Positions 25,461 through 35,519 of a stretch of DNA of 64,000 nt are shown here, piece after piece. The notes under the pieces are model-generated. The model was not told the DNA's origin. It did no database searches and worked only from the letters and a program-made list of their open reading frames with translations. The translations under genes were made by a program, and so were the position numbers. The DNA is taken from positions 54,701-118,700 of the forward strand of contig NZ_JAHLOQ010000004.1 of assembly GCF_018917435.1 (NCBI RefSeq). The letters run 5' to 3'. The first letter of the stretch is position 1. Every line of letters starts with the position of its first letter. The stretch comes from Intestinibacter bartlettii. Its GTDB lineage: Bacteria; Bacillota; Clostridia; Peptostreptococcales; Peptostreptococcaceae.

Positions 25461-25940
25461 TTACTTATGATATGGTTCTCCATTGTTTATTCTATAAGCT
25501 CTGTAGACTTGTTCTAATAAGATCAATCTCATTAATTGATGTGGAAATGTCATTTTTGAGAAAGATAATTTGTAATCTGCTCTTGATAAAACTTCATCTG
25601 AAAGTCCTAATGAACCTCCAATTACGAAAGTTATGTTACTTATACCCCTTACACCTAATTTATTTATAGTTTCTGCAAGTTCTTCTGATGATAGGTTTTT
25701 ACCATCGATTGCAAGTGCTATTACATAGCTGTTATCCTTGATTTTTGATAGTATTTTCTTTCCTTCCTTTTCTTTTATCATTAGCATTTCTTTATCACTA
25801 AGATTTTCTGGAGCTTTTTCATCTTCTAGTTCTATTATCTCTAATTTGCAGTATTTAGATAACCTTTTTTTAAATTCATCTATTCCTAGTTTCAAATATT
25901 TTTCTTTAATTTTTCCGACGCATACTATATTTATTCTCAT
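25461..25940 (-). CDS. rlmH: 23S rRNA (pseudouridine-1915 N3)-methyltransferase
   Basis: This SPOUT methyltransferase modifies 23S rRNA helix 69 in the assembled 70S ribosome. The SAM trefoil knot is visible in [14 protein letters not shown] and the C-terminal [20 protein letters not shown] ending in GEPYHK, which is the invariant RlmH tail. The 159-residue length fits with the ATG at 25940 ([10 protein letters not shown], the family start). The strong SD AAAGGAGGAA is 30 nt upstream, next to an in-frame TTG that would add ten residues; a small CTGC/GCAG hairpin lies between SD and ATG. Which start is used is therefore unclear. Confidence 0.92.
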   Translation of the reverse strand: MRINIVCVGKIKEKYLKLGIDEFKKRLSKYCKLEIIELEDEKAPENLSDKEMLMIKEKEGKKILSKIKDNSYVIALAIDGKNLSSEELAETINKLGVRGISNITFVIGGSLGLSDEVLSRADYKLSFSKMTFPHQLMRLILLEQVYRAYRINNGEPYHK

Positions 25941-25980
25941 ATAATTTGTACTGCTTTTTATATGCAGCAATTCCTCCTTT
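25941..25980 (-). promoter_or_regulatory. rlmH leader: SD, hairpin, then AT-rich spacer
   Basis: On the minus strand AAAGGAGGAATT is followed by CTGC-N9-GCAG, with TTG/CAA able to extend the stem past a 2-nt bulge, then TACAAATTAT and the ATG. The layout matches the selO and DUF3343 leaders. Confidence 0.4.
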
Positions 25981-26132
25981 GTATTTTATCGTTCCTTTTT
26001 ATTTAAATGCTAGAACTTATTATTCCACATTTAAATAATCCTATTTGATTATATTATATCAATTTGCATTTGTATATATTTTAAAATACAAGATTTCTTG
26101 CAATAATTAGAAATAAACAAAAATTCACATAC

Positions 26133-26176
26133 TTATCCACAAATACACAGTGGATAAGTCCAAAAACGGTGGATAA
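26133..26176. promoter_or_regulatory. Cluster of three DnaA boxes upstream of rlmH
   Basis: TTATCCACA (plus, 26133-26141), TTATCCACT (minus, 26149-26157) and TTATCCACC (minus, 26168-26176) lie within 44 bp. The first two form a perfect 10-bp inverted repeat ACTTATCCAC-N9-GTGGATAAGT. The spot is intergenic, between the threonine aldolase terminator and rlmH, 26 kb from oriC. Confidence 0.65.
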
Positions 26177-26200
26177 CTATCAATTTTTCATAAATATAAT

Positions 26201-26230
26201 GAAAAAACCCCGCCATTTTATTGGCGAGGT
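26201..26230 (-). terminator. Terminator of the threonine aldolase gene
   Basis: On the minus strand ACCTCGCCA pairs with TGGCGGGGT around ATAAAA (one mismatch), followed by TTTTTTC. Confidence 0.8.
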
Positions 26231-26255
26231 CATCTATTTTATTAAAATTTTTTAC

Positions 26256-27281
26256 CTATAATAAATCAATTAGAGCTTCAACATCCTCCATTTTAGTTGC
26301 CCAACTTGTTGCAAAACGGATTACTGTATGAGTATCATCATATTTTTCCCAAAAACTATATCTTACGCCCTTTGCAAGTTTCTCTAATTTATCATTTTCT
26401 AATACTATAAATTGTTGATTTGTTGGTGAATCTAAGTAAAACTTATATCCTTTATCAGCTAGTCCTTTTTTCAATACTTCCGCTGTATCGATTGCGTTTT
26501 TAGCTATTTTAAAATAAAGATCATCTGTAAATAATGTGTCGAATTGAATACCTAATAGTCTTCCTTTTGCAAGTAATGCGCCATGTTGTTTTACTCTTGT
26601 TGTAAAATGTTTAGGCATATTATTTTTAGTAAATACTACTGCTTCACCACATAACGCTCCTACTTTTGTACCTCCGATATAAAATACATCACAATATTTT
26701 GCTATAGTTGGAATATCTATATTTGTATCTTTTGCCATTACACCATAACCTAATCTTGCACCATCTAAAAATAGAGGAATTTCAAATTGTTTGCATACAT
26801 CAGATATTTTTATTAATTCTTCTTTTGTATATAAAGTCCCATACTCTGTTGGATGAGAGATATACACCATTCCTGGAAATACCATATGTTCGTGTGCTTC
26901 ATCATTATAAAATGTTTCTATAAAATCCCTTAATTCCTCTGCATGCATTTTTCCATCATGTTCTGGAACTGTTAAAACTTTATGACCTGTAAATTCAATT
27001 GCTCCTGCTTCGTGTACATTTACATGACCTGTTGCAGCAGCTACAACTCCTTCATATGGTTGTAACATTGTATCGATTACTATTTGATTTGTTTGTGTTC
27101 CTCCAACTAAAAAATATACTTCTGCATCATCGCAACCACAAGCTTTTTTTATTTTTGCCTTAGCTCTTTCACAATATTCATCGCTTCCATATCCAGAAAG
27201 GCTTTCGTAATTTGTTTTTGTTAATGCTTCTAAAACTTTTGGATGTGCACCTTCTGAATAATCATTTTCAAAATATAACAT
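26256..27281 (-). CDS. Low-specificity L-threonine aldolase / beta-eliminating lyase family
   Basis: PLP-dependent fold type I enzyme of 341 residues. The cofactor lysine is Lys206 in YIGGTKVGALCGE. The PLP-phosphate contact is in FLVGGTQTNQIVI, and the Asp that pairs with the pyridine nitrogen is in PLFLDGARLGYG. The start MLYFENDYSEGAHPKVLEAL is typical of the group. It cleaves L-threonine or L-allo-threonine to glycine and acetaldehyde, or related beta-hydroxy amino acids. AGGGGGAG precedes the ATG. It is monocistronic with a strong terminator. Some relatives act as beta-eliminating lyases, so substrate is not certain. Confidence 0.83.
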   Translation of the reverse strand: MLYFENDYSEGAHPKVLEALTKTNYESLSGYGSDEYCERAKAKIKKACGCDDAEVYFLVGGTQTNQIVIDTMLQPYEGVVAAATGHVNVHEAGAIEFTGHKVLTVPEHDGKMHAEELRDFIETFYNDEAHEHMVFPGMVYISHPTEYGTLYTKEELIKISDVCKQFEIPLFLDGARLGYGVMAKDTNIDIPTIAKYCDVFYIGGTKVGALCGEAVVFTKNNMPKHFTTRVKQHGALLAKGRLLGIQFDTLFTDDLYFKIAKNAIDTAEVLKKGLADKGYKFYLDSPTNQQFIVLENDKLEKLAKGVRYSFWEKYDDTHTVIRFATSWATKMEDVEALIDLL

Positions 27282-27404
27282 TGCTAACTCCCCCTACCAA
27301 TTGTTGTTTTAGTATTTATAAAAATAAATCTTTTACAATATAAATTATAGTAAAAAACAATCTCTACTTTCAAATATTTAATTGTAGTCAGTATAATTTT
27401 GTGC

Positions 27405-27446
27405 ATAAAAAATGCCCAAAAACAATAATTATAATTTTTAGGCATT
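27405..27446 (-). terminator. Terminator after walJ
   Basis: On the minus strand AATGCCTAAAAA pairs with TTTTTGGGCATT, then TTTTTATG. It starts 18 nt behind the walJ stop. Confidence 0.75.
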
Positions 27447-27463
27447 ACATATAAAAATAGTTT

Positions 27464-28255
27464 CTATAGTTCATAAACCTTTGAAACTTTATCTCTTGAT
27501 AATACGTCTAAAGTTAAATCCTTACCTATTATCATCTCATTTTTAGTTAAGACATTTTTTGTTGTCGCATATGCTAACTCTGGAAAATTATTTTCTTTAC
27601 TTAAATGTGCTAATAAAATTGATTCCGTTCCACCTTCTACTAACTCTGTACAAAAACTTGCCGCTTCTTCATTTGATAAATGTCCACCGTCTGACATTAC
27701 TCTTTTCTTAAGAGCATAAGTATAACTACCCATCATAAGCATATTGGGATCATAATTTGATTCTAAAACTACTAATTTTGAACCTTTTAAATTGTTTCTA
27801 ATATTGTCTGTTATATATCCGATATCTGTAGCTATAGACATTTTTTCCTTGTCCGAATAAATATTATATCCAACTGCATCTTCCGAATCGTGTGGTATTG
27901 AAAAAGGTCTTATTTTAAGTTCACCTAGTTCATACGTTTTGTCATTATCAAAAACAATCATATTTTCTTCTTTTATATTTCCGATTTTATCTTTCATTCC
28001 ACACCATGTTTTAAAGTTTGCATATATAGGAATATCTAATTTTCTAGACATAATTCCTGCACCTTTTATATGGTCAGAGTGTTCATGCGTTATAAATATT
28101 CCTTGAATTTTATCTATATCAAAATCAGCCTGTTCTATTCCTGATGTAATTCTTTTTCCTGCAAGACCTGCATCTATTAAAATTCCTGTATCTTTGTAAG
28201 ATACGACATGGCAATTGCCACTACTTCCACTTCCAATTGAACAATATTTTAACAC
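27464..28255 (-). CDS. walJ: MBL-fold metallohydrolase WalJ (YycJ)
   Basis: Metallo-beta-lactamase fold with the metal motif HEHSDH at residues 57-62 (His57, His59, Asp61, His62), preceded by CSIGSGSSGNCHVVSY, the characteristic YycJ opening. Homologues are reported as 5'-to-3' double-strand exonucleases linked to DNA repair and to coordination of cell division with replication. In many Firmicutes the gene lies in the walRK operon; here it stands alone. The start is GTG: AAGGAG is 7 nt upstream and no ATG is nearby. 263 residues, normal. Confidence 0.87.
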   Translation of the reverse strand: MLKYCSIGSGSSGNCHVVSYKDTGILIDAGLAGKRITSGIEQADFDIDKIQGIFITHEHSDHIKGAGIMSRKLDIPIYANFKTWCGMKDKIGNIKEENMIVFDNDKTYELGELKIRPFSIPHDSEDAVGYNIYSDKEKMSIATDIGYITDNIRNNLKGSKLVVLESNYDPNMLMMGSYTYALKKRVMSDGGHLSNEEAASFCTELVEGGTESILLAHLSKENNFPELAYATTKNVLTKNEMIIGKDLTLDVLSRDKVSKVYEL

Positions 28256-28297
28256 CGCGCTACTCCTTTCTATATATCTTTCTAAATTATATTATAC

Positions 28298-28340
28298 CAA
28301 AAAAATAGGGTGTGAGATATTTTTCCCCAACCCTATTTAA
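28298..28340 (-). terminator. Terminator of the M1 peptidase gene
   Basis: On the minus strand AAATAGGGT and ACCCTATTT close a 20-nt loop and lead into TTTTTTTGG, 41 nt after the stop codon. Confidence 0.7.
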
Positions 28341-28380
28341 AATTTACCTATTTTTCTAAGTTTTAAACATTAAACACAAC

Positions 28381-29847
28381 CTAGTTGCATTTATCAACTA
28401 TCTTATTTATATCTACCCCTTTGTCCTTCCACATCTTCATAAATTGGTTTCCATTTACGTTTTGGAACATATAGTTATTGCAGTATTCTTGTAATGTTTC
28501 AAAGAATATTTTATCTCCGACTTCTTTTCTTATTTCATTAAAAACTACTGCCCCTTTTGTATATACGTTTAAACTATATTCTGATGAATTATCAAATTCT
28601 GTACTGGCTTTAAACATATCTGAACCTCTATAATTTTCGCTTTGTACTTCCATAGTTTTTAATAATTTATCGCTTACCTCTTTTCCGTATTTATTTTCAA
28701 AATATAAAATAGTTGAGTATTCTGTAAGTGCCTCATCTAACCATGGTTCATTAACTTCATCATTTCCAACTATACTGTACCACCATTGATGCGCAGTTTC
28801 GTGTGCTATTACATATTCCAATAAAAATTTTGTATCCTTATCATATAATGTTTGATCTATCATAACTAATGTAGGATATTCCATTCCTCCAATAAAGAAA
28901 TCACTTGCTACTACCGAATATGTATCGTATGGATATTCAGCAAATAATTCACTAAATATCCTTATTGATTCTTTAGCAATTTTATTTGTTTCAACTGCTA
29001 AATCTTTATTTAAATTATATGTAACAATAGAAGTTTTTCCGTATACGCTTTTATTTATTATAAATTTATCACTTAATATCATTGCAAAATCTCTTACCTT
29101 TTTAGCTTGTAATTTACAAAGTTTTTTATCTTTATCTTCTTTTTTTTCTATTATTGAACCAGTACTAGCAACTTCATATTTACTTGGAATTAAAATATTT
29201 ACTGTAAAATTACTTGTATCACTATAAAATGGATCTCCTATTGCTGAATAACTCTCTAGGTTCCAACCTTTTTCATCATATACACATGCTATAGGAAACC
29301 AGTTTGTTATATTGATAGTATCATCTCCATATCCAAAACGACCTAAGCAATTAGGTAATTTTACTTTATATTTCATATCAATAGAATATTTTTCGCCTTT
29401 TTGCAACTCTTTATCCAGTTGAATCTCTAAAATATCTTTCTTTTCACCTGTTATGCTATATTTTAACTTATCATCATCATTAAGAACATTTAATATATCA
29501 ATATATCCTTTATTAAAACCATTAGGATATGCCTGTTCCATTTCCTCTTTTTCAAAAGGACAAGTTTTTTTATCAGAAAAAGCATTAGGATATATATGCA
29601 TATACAACTTGTCTAAAGTTTTGCCTGTATTATTTACATATGTAATATTTTGATTACATTGAATAGTTTTATCTTTTTCATTAAATATAACATCAATTAT
29701 GTAGTTATTTATTTGTTTATCATCTACTATTTGCAGAGTCTCATCCTCTGTTTGATTATTAATAACAAAAAATATTCCTATTGCACAGAGTATAATAATT
29801 AAAACTAAGGCAATTTTTCTCCTTTTCTTATTAAAATTTATAACCAA
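28381..29847 (-). CDS. Membrane-anchored M1-family zinc metallopeptidase
   Basis: The zinc site HETAHQWW supplies His349, Glu350 and His353, with the third ligand Glu372 (DEALTEY) 18 residues later. The substrate motif GxMEN appears as GGMEYP. The N-terminus KKRRKIALVLIIILCAIGIFFVI is a signal anchor or uncleaved signal peptide, so the catalytic domain is outside the membrane. An N-terminal saddle-like domain (NYIIDVIFNEKDKTIQCNQN) precedes it. At 488 residues it is a short M1 protein without the large C-terminal helical domain of aminopeptidase N. The start is TTG with GGGAGGGG 7 nt upstream. Likely trims extracellular peptides. Confidence 0.85.
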   Translation of the reverse strand: MVINFNKKRRKIALVLIIILCAIGIFFVINNQTEDETLQIVDDKQINNYIIDVIFNEKDKTIQCNQNITYVNNTGKTLDKLYMHIYPNAFSDKKTCPFEKEEMEQAYPNGFNKGYIDILNVLNDDDKLKYSITGEKKDILEIQLDKELQKGEKYSIDMKYKVKLPNCLGRFGYGDDTINITNWFPIACVYDEKGWNLESYSAIGDPFYSDTSNFTVNILIPSKYEVASTGSIIEKKEDKDKKLCKLQAKKVRDFAMILSDKFIINKSVYGKTSIVTYNLNKDLAVETNKIAKESIRIFSELFAEYPYDTYSVVASDFFIGGMEYPTLVMIDQTLYDKDTKFLLEYVIAHETAHQWWYSIVGNDEVNEPWLDEALTEYSTILYFENKYGKEVSDKLLKTMEVQSENYRGSDMFKASTEFDNSSEYSLNVYTKGAVVFNEIRKEVGDKIFFETLQEYCNNYMFQNVNGNQFMKMWKDKGVDINKIVDKCN

Positions 29848-29942
29848 TTTGTTTCCCCTCCCATTTTACATGCATATTTTTTTTTTTTAGTTCAAAGATA
29901 AAACTATAATGTCTTATGTTATAATTTATCTGAGGTGATGAA

Positions 29943-31064
29943 ATGTTTTTTAAAGAAGTTAATAGAAAAGATTCTGGAGATACAATAATCTCTAATATCT
30001 TCATAGATATATTTATGCCTATGGCTAATGGATTATACGTACAAGTTTATCTTTTAGGCTACCGACAAGCATGTGATCCTAAAGCCAATCCGAATTTTAA
30101 TAATATTTCATTGGCTAAAAACTTAGGGGTTCCCCTATCAGATGTAATCAATGCTTGGAAGTATTGGGAACAACAAAAAATAGTAAAAATGCATAAGAAC
30201 GATGTGGAGGATGACTTCGATTTTTCAATTGAATTCGTAGACTTAAAAAACTTCTATATGAATAATATAGATAATAATAAAAATATTACTCCTGTTCAAT
30301 CAGATACAGATAAACTTCTAGAAGCTAGAAATAACCCTAGTATTGTAAAGATGTTTAATTCTATAAATAAGATAATAGGAAGACCTTTAGTTCCAAGTGA
30401 AAATATGAAAATCCTAGAACTTATGAATGAATACAATCTTACTCCTGATTTAGTAGTTTATGCATATGAATATAGTAAAGAACAAAAAAATGGCAATCCT
30501 AAACCTTTTAACTATGTTGAAAGTGTACTTAGAACTTGGTATGATGCAAATATAATTTCTGTAGAAGATGCTAAAAATAGTTTTACAGCCAGAAAAGATA
30601 GATACACTATTTATCGCAGCATATTAAATCAACTTGGTTTCTCTAATAGACAACCAACTGATTCGGAAAAAGAAATTATAGATATATGGATTGATAAATA
30701 TAATTTTAGTCAAGAATTAATAGCATATGCTTGTTCTAAAAGTATAAATACGCCAAATCCATCTATATCTTATATAAATGGAATAATTGAAAATTGGTAT
30801 TCTAAAGATATAACAACTCTAGAAGATGTTCAAAAAGAAGAAGAAGAATTTAGAGCGAATAAACAAAAAGAAAAGGAAGATAATCAAAAGAAAAAGGAAA
30901 CTAAAAGCTATAACTACAATAATACTAATAACTACAATAAGGACAGAACTCCAAAAGTAGTTACTAGATATCATAATAGCTTTAATGAACACTTTAGAAA
31001 ATATTCCGAAGATGAACTAGAAGCAAAATTACTTAAAGTTCAAAATTCAAAAAAAGCAAAGTAG
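29943..31064 (+). CDS. dnaD: DnaD-domain primosomal protein
   Basis: 373 residues. The N-terminus (FIDIFMPMANGLYVQVYLLGYRQ) is the DDBH1-like winged-helix part; two DDBH2 (DnaB_2) domains follow, each ending in the YxxxIxxxW motif: NYVESVLRTWYD and SYINGIIENWYS. The C-terminal ~70 residues are a low-complexity Lys/Glu/Asn linker (QKEKEDNQKKKETKSYNYN) and a short conserved end. DnaD/DnaB-type proteins remodel DNA and recruit the helicase loader at origins and restart sites. TGAGGTGATGAA precedes the ATG. It forms an operon with the helicase loader gene 12 nt downstream. Confidence 0.88.
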   Translation: MFFKEVNRKDSGDTIISNIFIDIFMPMANGLYVQVYLLGYRQACDPKANPNFNNISLAKNLGVPLSDVINAWKYWEQQKIVKMHKNDVEDDFDFSIEFVDLKNFYMNNIDNNKNITPVQSDTDKLLEARNNPSIVKMFNSINKIIGRPLVPSENMKILELMNEYNLTPDLVVYAYEYSKEQKNGNPKPFNYVESVLRTWYDANIISVEDAKNSFTARKDRYTIYRSILNQLGFSNRQPTDSEKEIIDIWIDKYNFSQELIAYACSKSINTPNPSISYINGIIENWYSKDITTLEDVQKEEEEFRANKQKEKEDNQKKKETKSYNYNNTNNYNKDRTPKVVTRYHNSFNEHFRKYSEDELEAKLLKVQNSKKAK

Positions 31065-31076
31065 GTGATTAATTAA

Positions 31077-32069
31077 TTGAAAGACTCAGCAGTAAGAGAA
31101 ATTCTCTTTTCATATCAAAAGAAAAGAGATAAGGCCGAATATGAATTTGAAGAAAGAAAAAAGAAAATATATAATAAGTTCCCAGAAATAGAAAAAATCG
31201 ATGATGAAATAACTAACGTTGGATTAAAAATGATGAGACTAGTTTTATCTAGTTCTCCTGATAAAGAAACTTTATTAAATCAATGCAAAGAAAATATAAA
31301 CTCTTTAAAACAAAAGAAACAAAATGTTCTACAAGTACATAATATCCCTGAAAATTATTTAGAAATTCAATATGAATGTCCAATTTGTGAGGATACTGGA
31401 TTTTTAAAAAATGGAGAAAAGTGTAATTGTTTTAAACAGGCTCTTATAAATGAATATTATAAAATGTCCAATATATCAAAGAACTTTAAAACACAAAACT
31501 TTAATACATTAGATCTTTCTTTATTCTCAGATGAGATAATACCAGAACTAAACATCTCATCTAAACAAAATATACTAGAAATATCAGCAATATGTGAAAT
31601 GTTCGTTCAAAATTTTACTAAAGATAATGAAGAAAATCTTCTATTCTATGGTGATACTGGACTAGGTAAAACATTTATGTCTAATTGCATTGCTAAAGCA
31701 TTACTTGACAAAGGTTTCACTGTAATATACCAAACATCATTTAAAATGTTTGAAATTATAGAAGAATATAAGTTCCATAATATAAACAACTCTATTTCAA
31801 AAGAAAATTACAACAATCTATTTGAATGTGATTTATTAATAATAGATGACCTTGGAACTGAACTTACTAATACTTTTACAGTAAGTGAATTATTTATGAT
31901 ATTAAATACTAGACTTTTAAATAAAAAGAAGACTATAATCTCAACTAATTTCTCTCTTGGTAAATTAGCTGAAACTTATACTGAAAGAATTTCATCTAGA
32001 ATTTTTGATAAGTTTACATTAGTTAAGTTTGTTGGAAAAGATTTAAGATGGGAAAGTAAATTTGATTAA
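31077..32069 (+). CDS. dnaI: DnaI/DnaC-type replicative helicase loader ATPase
   Basis: AAA+ ATPase of 330 residues. An N-terminal coiled-coil helicase-binding part is followed by a Cys cluster (YECPICEDTGF and EKCNCF, residues ~97-116) that binds zinc, then Walker A GDTGLGKTF near residue 192 and Walker B LLIIDDLGTE. The C-terminal STNFSLGKLAETYTERISSRIF contains sensor and arginine-finger residues. It delivers the DnaB-type helicase (encoded at 33721-35049) to DNA together with DnaD. The start is TTG with AGGTGATT upstream; no ATG is near. A bidirectional terminator follows at once. Confidence 0.88.
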   Translation: MKDSAVREILFSYQKKRDKAEYEFEERKKKIYNKFPEIEKIDDEITNVGLKMMRLVLSSSPDKETLLNQCKENINSLKQKKQNVLQVHNIPENYLEIQYECPICEDTGFLKNGEKCNCFKQALINEYYKMSNISKNFKTQNFNTLDLSLFSDEIIPELNISSKQNILEISAICEMFVQNFTKDNEENLLFYGDTGLGKTFMSNCIAKALLDKGFTVIYQTSFKMFEIIEEYKFHNINNSISKENYNNLFECDLLIIDDLGTELTNTFTVSELFMILNTRLLNKKKTIISTNFSLGKLAETYTERISSRIFDKFTLVKFVGKDLRWESKFD

Positions 32070-32070
32070 A

Positions 32071-32117
32071 AAAAGGATGTACCATTTAGATTCTAATCTA
32101 ATGATACATCCTTTTAT
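32071..32117. terminator. Bidirectional terminator between dnaI and purA
   Basis: GGATGTA-CATTTAGATT and AATCTAATG-TACATCC form a long stem with single mismatches; A/T tracts flank both sides (AAAAAA left, TTTTATTTT right), fitting convergent dnaI and purA. Confidence 0.75.
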
Positions 32118-32152
32118 TTTATATTAAATCGATATCGTAAATAATCTATTGA

Positions 32153-33529
<1,377 letters not shown>

Positions 33530-33594
33530 CTTTATTTATAATTTAAATGAATTTATTTGTATTTTTAAAAGTAGTCCAATATTTTATCAACATA

Positions 33595-33642
33595 AATTAT
33601 ACACAATTATCAACAGGAACCTGTGGATATTGTGTATAATTT
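33595..33642. repeat. Long inverted repeat between dnaB and purA
   Basis: Arms of about 22 bp (33595-33617 and 33620-33642) pair with one mismatch and one bulge around only two loop bases; the core is ACAGG-AA-CCTGT. The right arm contains CCTGTGGATAT, a near DnaA box. It follows the dnaB stop on the minus strand. The T tract is better on the plus strand, so it is not a standard dnaB terminator. Confidence 0.7.
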
Positions 33643-33720
33643 TTAGTTTCTTTATTTTAATATATACATTTTGGCTAAAATATATATGTTTTTTCTATAT
33701 TTTTTTATTTTTAAATTTTT

Positions 33721-35049
33721 TTATTCTTCTCTCATTTTATCAGCAAATTTTTGTATCTCACCGAACCAAACTAGTTCAACTGTTCCAGTTTCTCCGTGTC
33801 TGTTTTTGGCTACAATAACTTCACCAATATTTTTTCTCTCTGTATCTGGATTATAATATTCATCCCTATATAGAAACATTACTATATCGGCATCCTGCTC
33901 TATAGAACCTGATTCTCTCAAGTCTGAAAGCATTGGTCTATGGTCTGCCCTTTGTTCTGGCGCTCTCGATAACTGAGATAATGCAACAACTGGACAATCC
34001 AGTTCCTTAGCTAATATTTTTAATGATCTAGATATTTTAGCGATTTCTTGTTGTCTACTTTCATTATTGCCTTCGCCTTCCATAAGCTGTAAGTAGTCTA
34101 TTAATACTAAATCTAGTCCCTTTTCTATTTTCAATTTTCTACATTTTGATCTTAATTCAGATATTTTTATCCCCGGTGTATCATCTATATGAATTTTAGC
34201 TCCTGATAATACGGCCATACCATCTGTTATTCTTGGCCAATCATTAGCAGCTAATGTTCCTGTTTTAATTTTCTTTAATTCTACACTCGATTGAGCAGCT
34301 ACCATACGTTGAACAAGCTGTTCTTTTGACATTTCGAGACTAAATACAGCAACTGATGCATCACCTTTTAAAGCAGCATTTTGTACTAAATTAAGTGCAA
34401 ATGCTGTTTTCCCCATTGCGGGACGCGCTGCTATTAATAATAAATCCGATCTTTGAAGTCCATTTATTTTTTTATTTAAATCTCGAAAACCTGTTGTTAA
34501 ACCTGTAACATCACTTTTTTCTTCATATAACTTTTCTAACATAGAAAGAGTTTCTGTTAAAACTTGATTTATTGGTTTAAAGTCATTCGTTGTTCTCTCT
34601 TGAGATATGTCAAAAATCTTTTTCTCTGCATTTTCTAAAACATCTTCAACCTTTGTAGAGCTATCATAACCTAAGTTTATAATATCATTTGCTGCTGATA
34701 TTAATTGCCTAGATATAGATTTTTCTTTTACTATGTTTACATAGTACTTTATATTAGATGTTGTAGGAACAATCGTTGATAAGCTTGTTATATATGCTAT
34801 TCCTCCTATATCATCTAAATACCCCTGATCTCTTAGTTCATCTGCTAATGTTATTAAATCTATTTCAGATTGATTATTATAAAGTTTCAGCATACATTCA
34901 TAAATTACTTTATGTGCCTCTTTATAAAAATCTTCTGGTATTAAAGTTTCTGAAACAGTTATCATAGCATCTTTGTCTAGTAATATAGATCCTAATACGG
35001 ACTGTTCTGCTTCCACACTATGTGGAGGAATTCTTGTATTATCCTCCAT
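33721..35049 (-). CDS. dnaB: Replicative DNA helicase
   Basis: The hexameric 5'-3' helicase of the replication fork (DnaC in Bacillus nomenclature). The N-terminal domain begins IPPHSVEAEQSVLGSILLD; the RecA-like domain has Walker A AARPAMGKTAFALN (Lys214), FSLEMSKEQLVQRM, Walker B LVLIDYLQLM, VVALSQLSRAPEQR and the arginine-finger region FLYRDEYYNPD. 442 residues, no intein. TTGAGGTGATAA precedes the ATG. It is the last gene of the mazG-like/yybS/gdpP/rplI/dnaB operon, 23 nt after rplI. Its loader genes dnaD-dnaI are only 2 kb away. Confidence 0.96.
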   Translation of the reverse strand: MEDNTRIPPHSVEAEQSVLGSILLDKDAMITVSETLIPEDFYKEAHKVIYECMLKLYNNQSEIDLITLADELRDQGYLDDIGGIAYITSLSTIVPTTSNIKYYVNIVKEKSISRQLISAANDIINLGYDSSTKVEDVLENAEKKIFDISQERTTNDFKPINQVLTETLSMLEKLYEEKSDVTGLTTGFRDLNKKINGLQRSDLLLIAARPAMGKTAFALNLVQNAALKGDASVAVFSLEMSKEQLVQRMVAAQSSVELKKIKTGTLAANDWPRITDGMAVLSGAKIHIDDTPGIKISELRSKCRKLKIEKGLDLVLIDYLQLMEGEGNNESRQQEIAKISRSLKILAKELDCPVVALSQLSRAPEQRADHRPMLSDLRESGSIEQDADIVMFLYRDEYYNPDTERKNIGEVIVAKNRHGETGTVELVWFGEIQKFADKMREE

Positions 35050-35072
35050 TATTTATCACCTCAAGTTCAGGT

Positions 35073-35519
35073 TTATTTTTCTTTTACGTCTACTCTTATT
35101 TTTGTAACAACTTTTTGATGAATTTTTATTTCAACAAATCTAGAACCTAAAACTCTTATAGGTTCATTTAAAAGTACTTTTCTTTTATCTACTGTTATAC
35201 CTTTTTGTTTTTTAAGTTGTTCTGCTATTTCTTTTGCAGTTATTGAACCGAATAATCTTCCGCCTTCTCCTGCTTTTGAATATATTTCTATATTCATTTC
35301 TTTCATTTTATCGCCTAATTCAACAGCTTCTTCATACTCTTTTTGAGCTTTTATTTCTGCTGATTTATTTTGTTCTTTTAATTCTTTAACAGCTTGATTA
35401 TCTGCTACTTTTGCCATTTTTTTAGGTAATAAGAAGTTTCTTGCGTATCCATCACTTACTTCTTTAACCTCACCTTTTTTTCCTGTGCCTTTAACGTCTT
35501 TTAATAATATTACTTTCAT
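35073..35519 (-). CDS. rplI: 50S ribosomal protein L9
   Basis: [36 protein letters not shown] is the universal L9 N-terminal domain that binds 23S rRNA; it is followed by the long connecting helix ([22 protein letters not shown]) and the C-terminal domain ([14 protein letters not shown]). 148 residues. GAGGAGG lies inside the end of gdpP; the ATG overlaps the gdpP stop codon by 4 nt, so translation is coupled. The gdpP-rplI-dnaB order is widespread in Firmicutes. Confidence 0.97.
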   Translation of the reverse strand: MKVILLKDVKGTGKKGEVKEVSDGYARNFLLPKKMAKVADNQAVKELKEQNKSAEIKAQKEYEEAVELGDKMKEMNIEIYSKAGEGGRLFGSITAKEIAEQLKKQKGITVDKRKVLLNEPIRVLGSRFVEIKIHQKVVTKIRVDVKEK

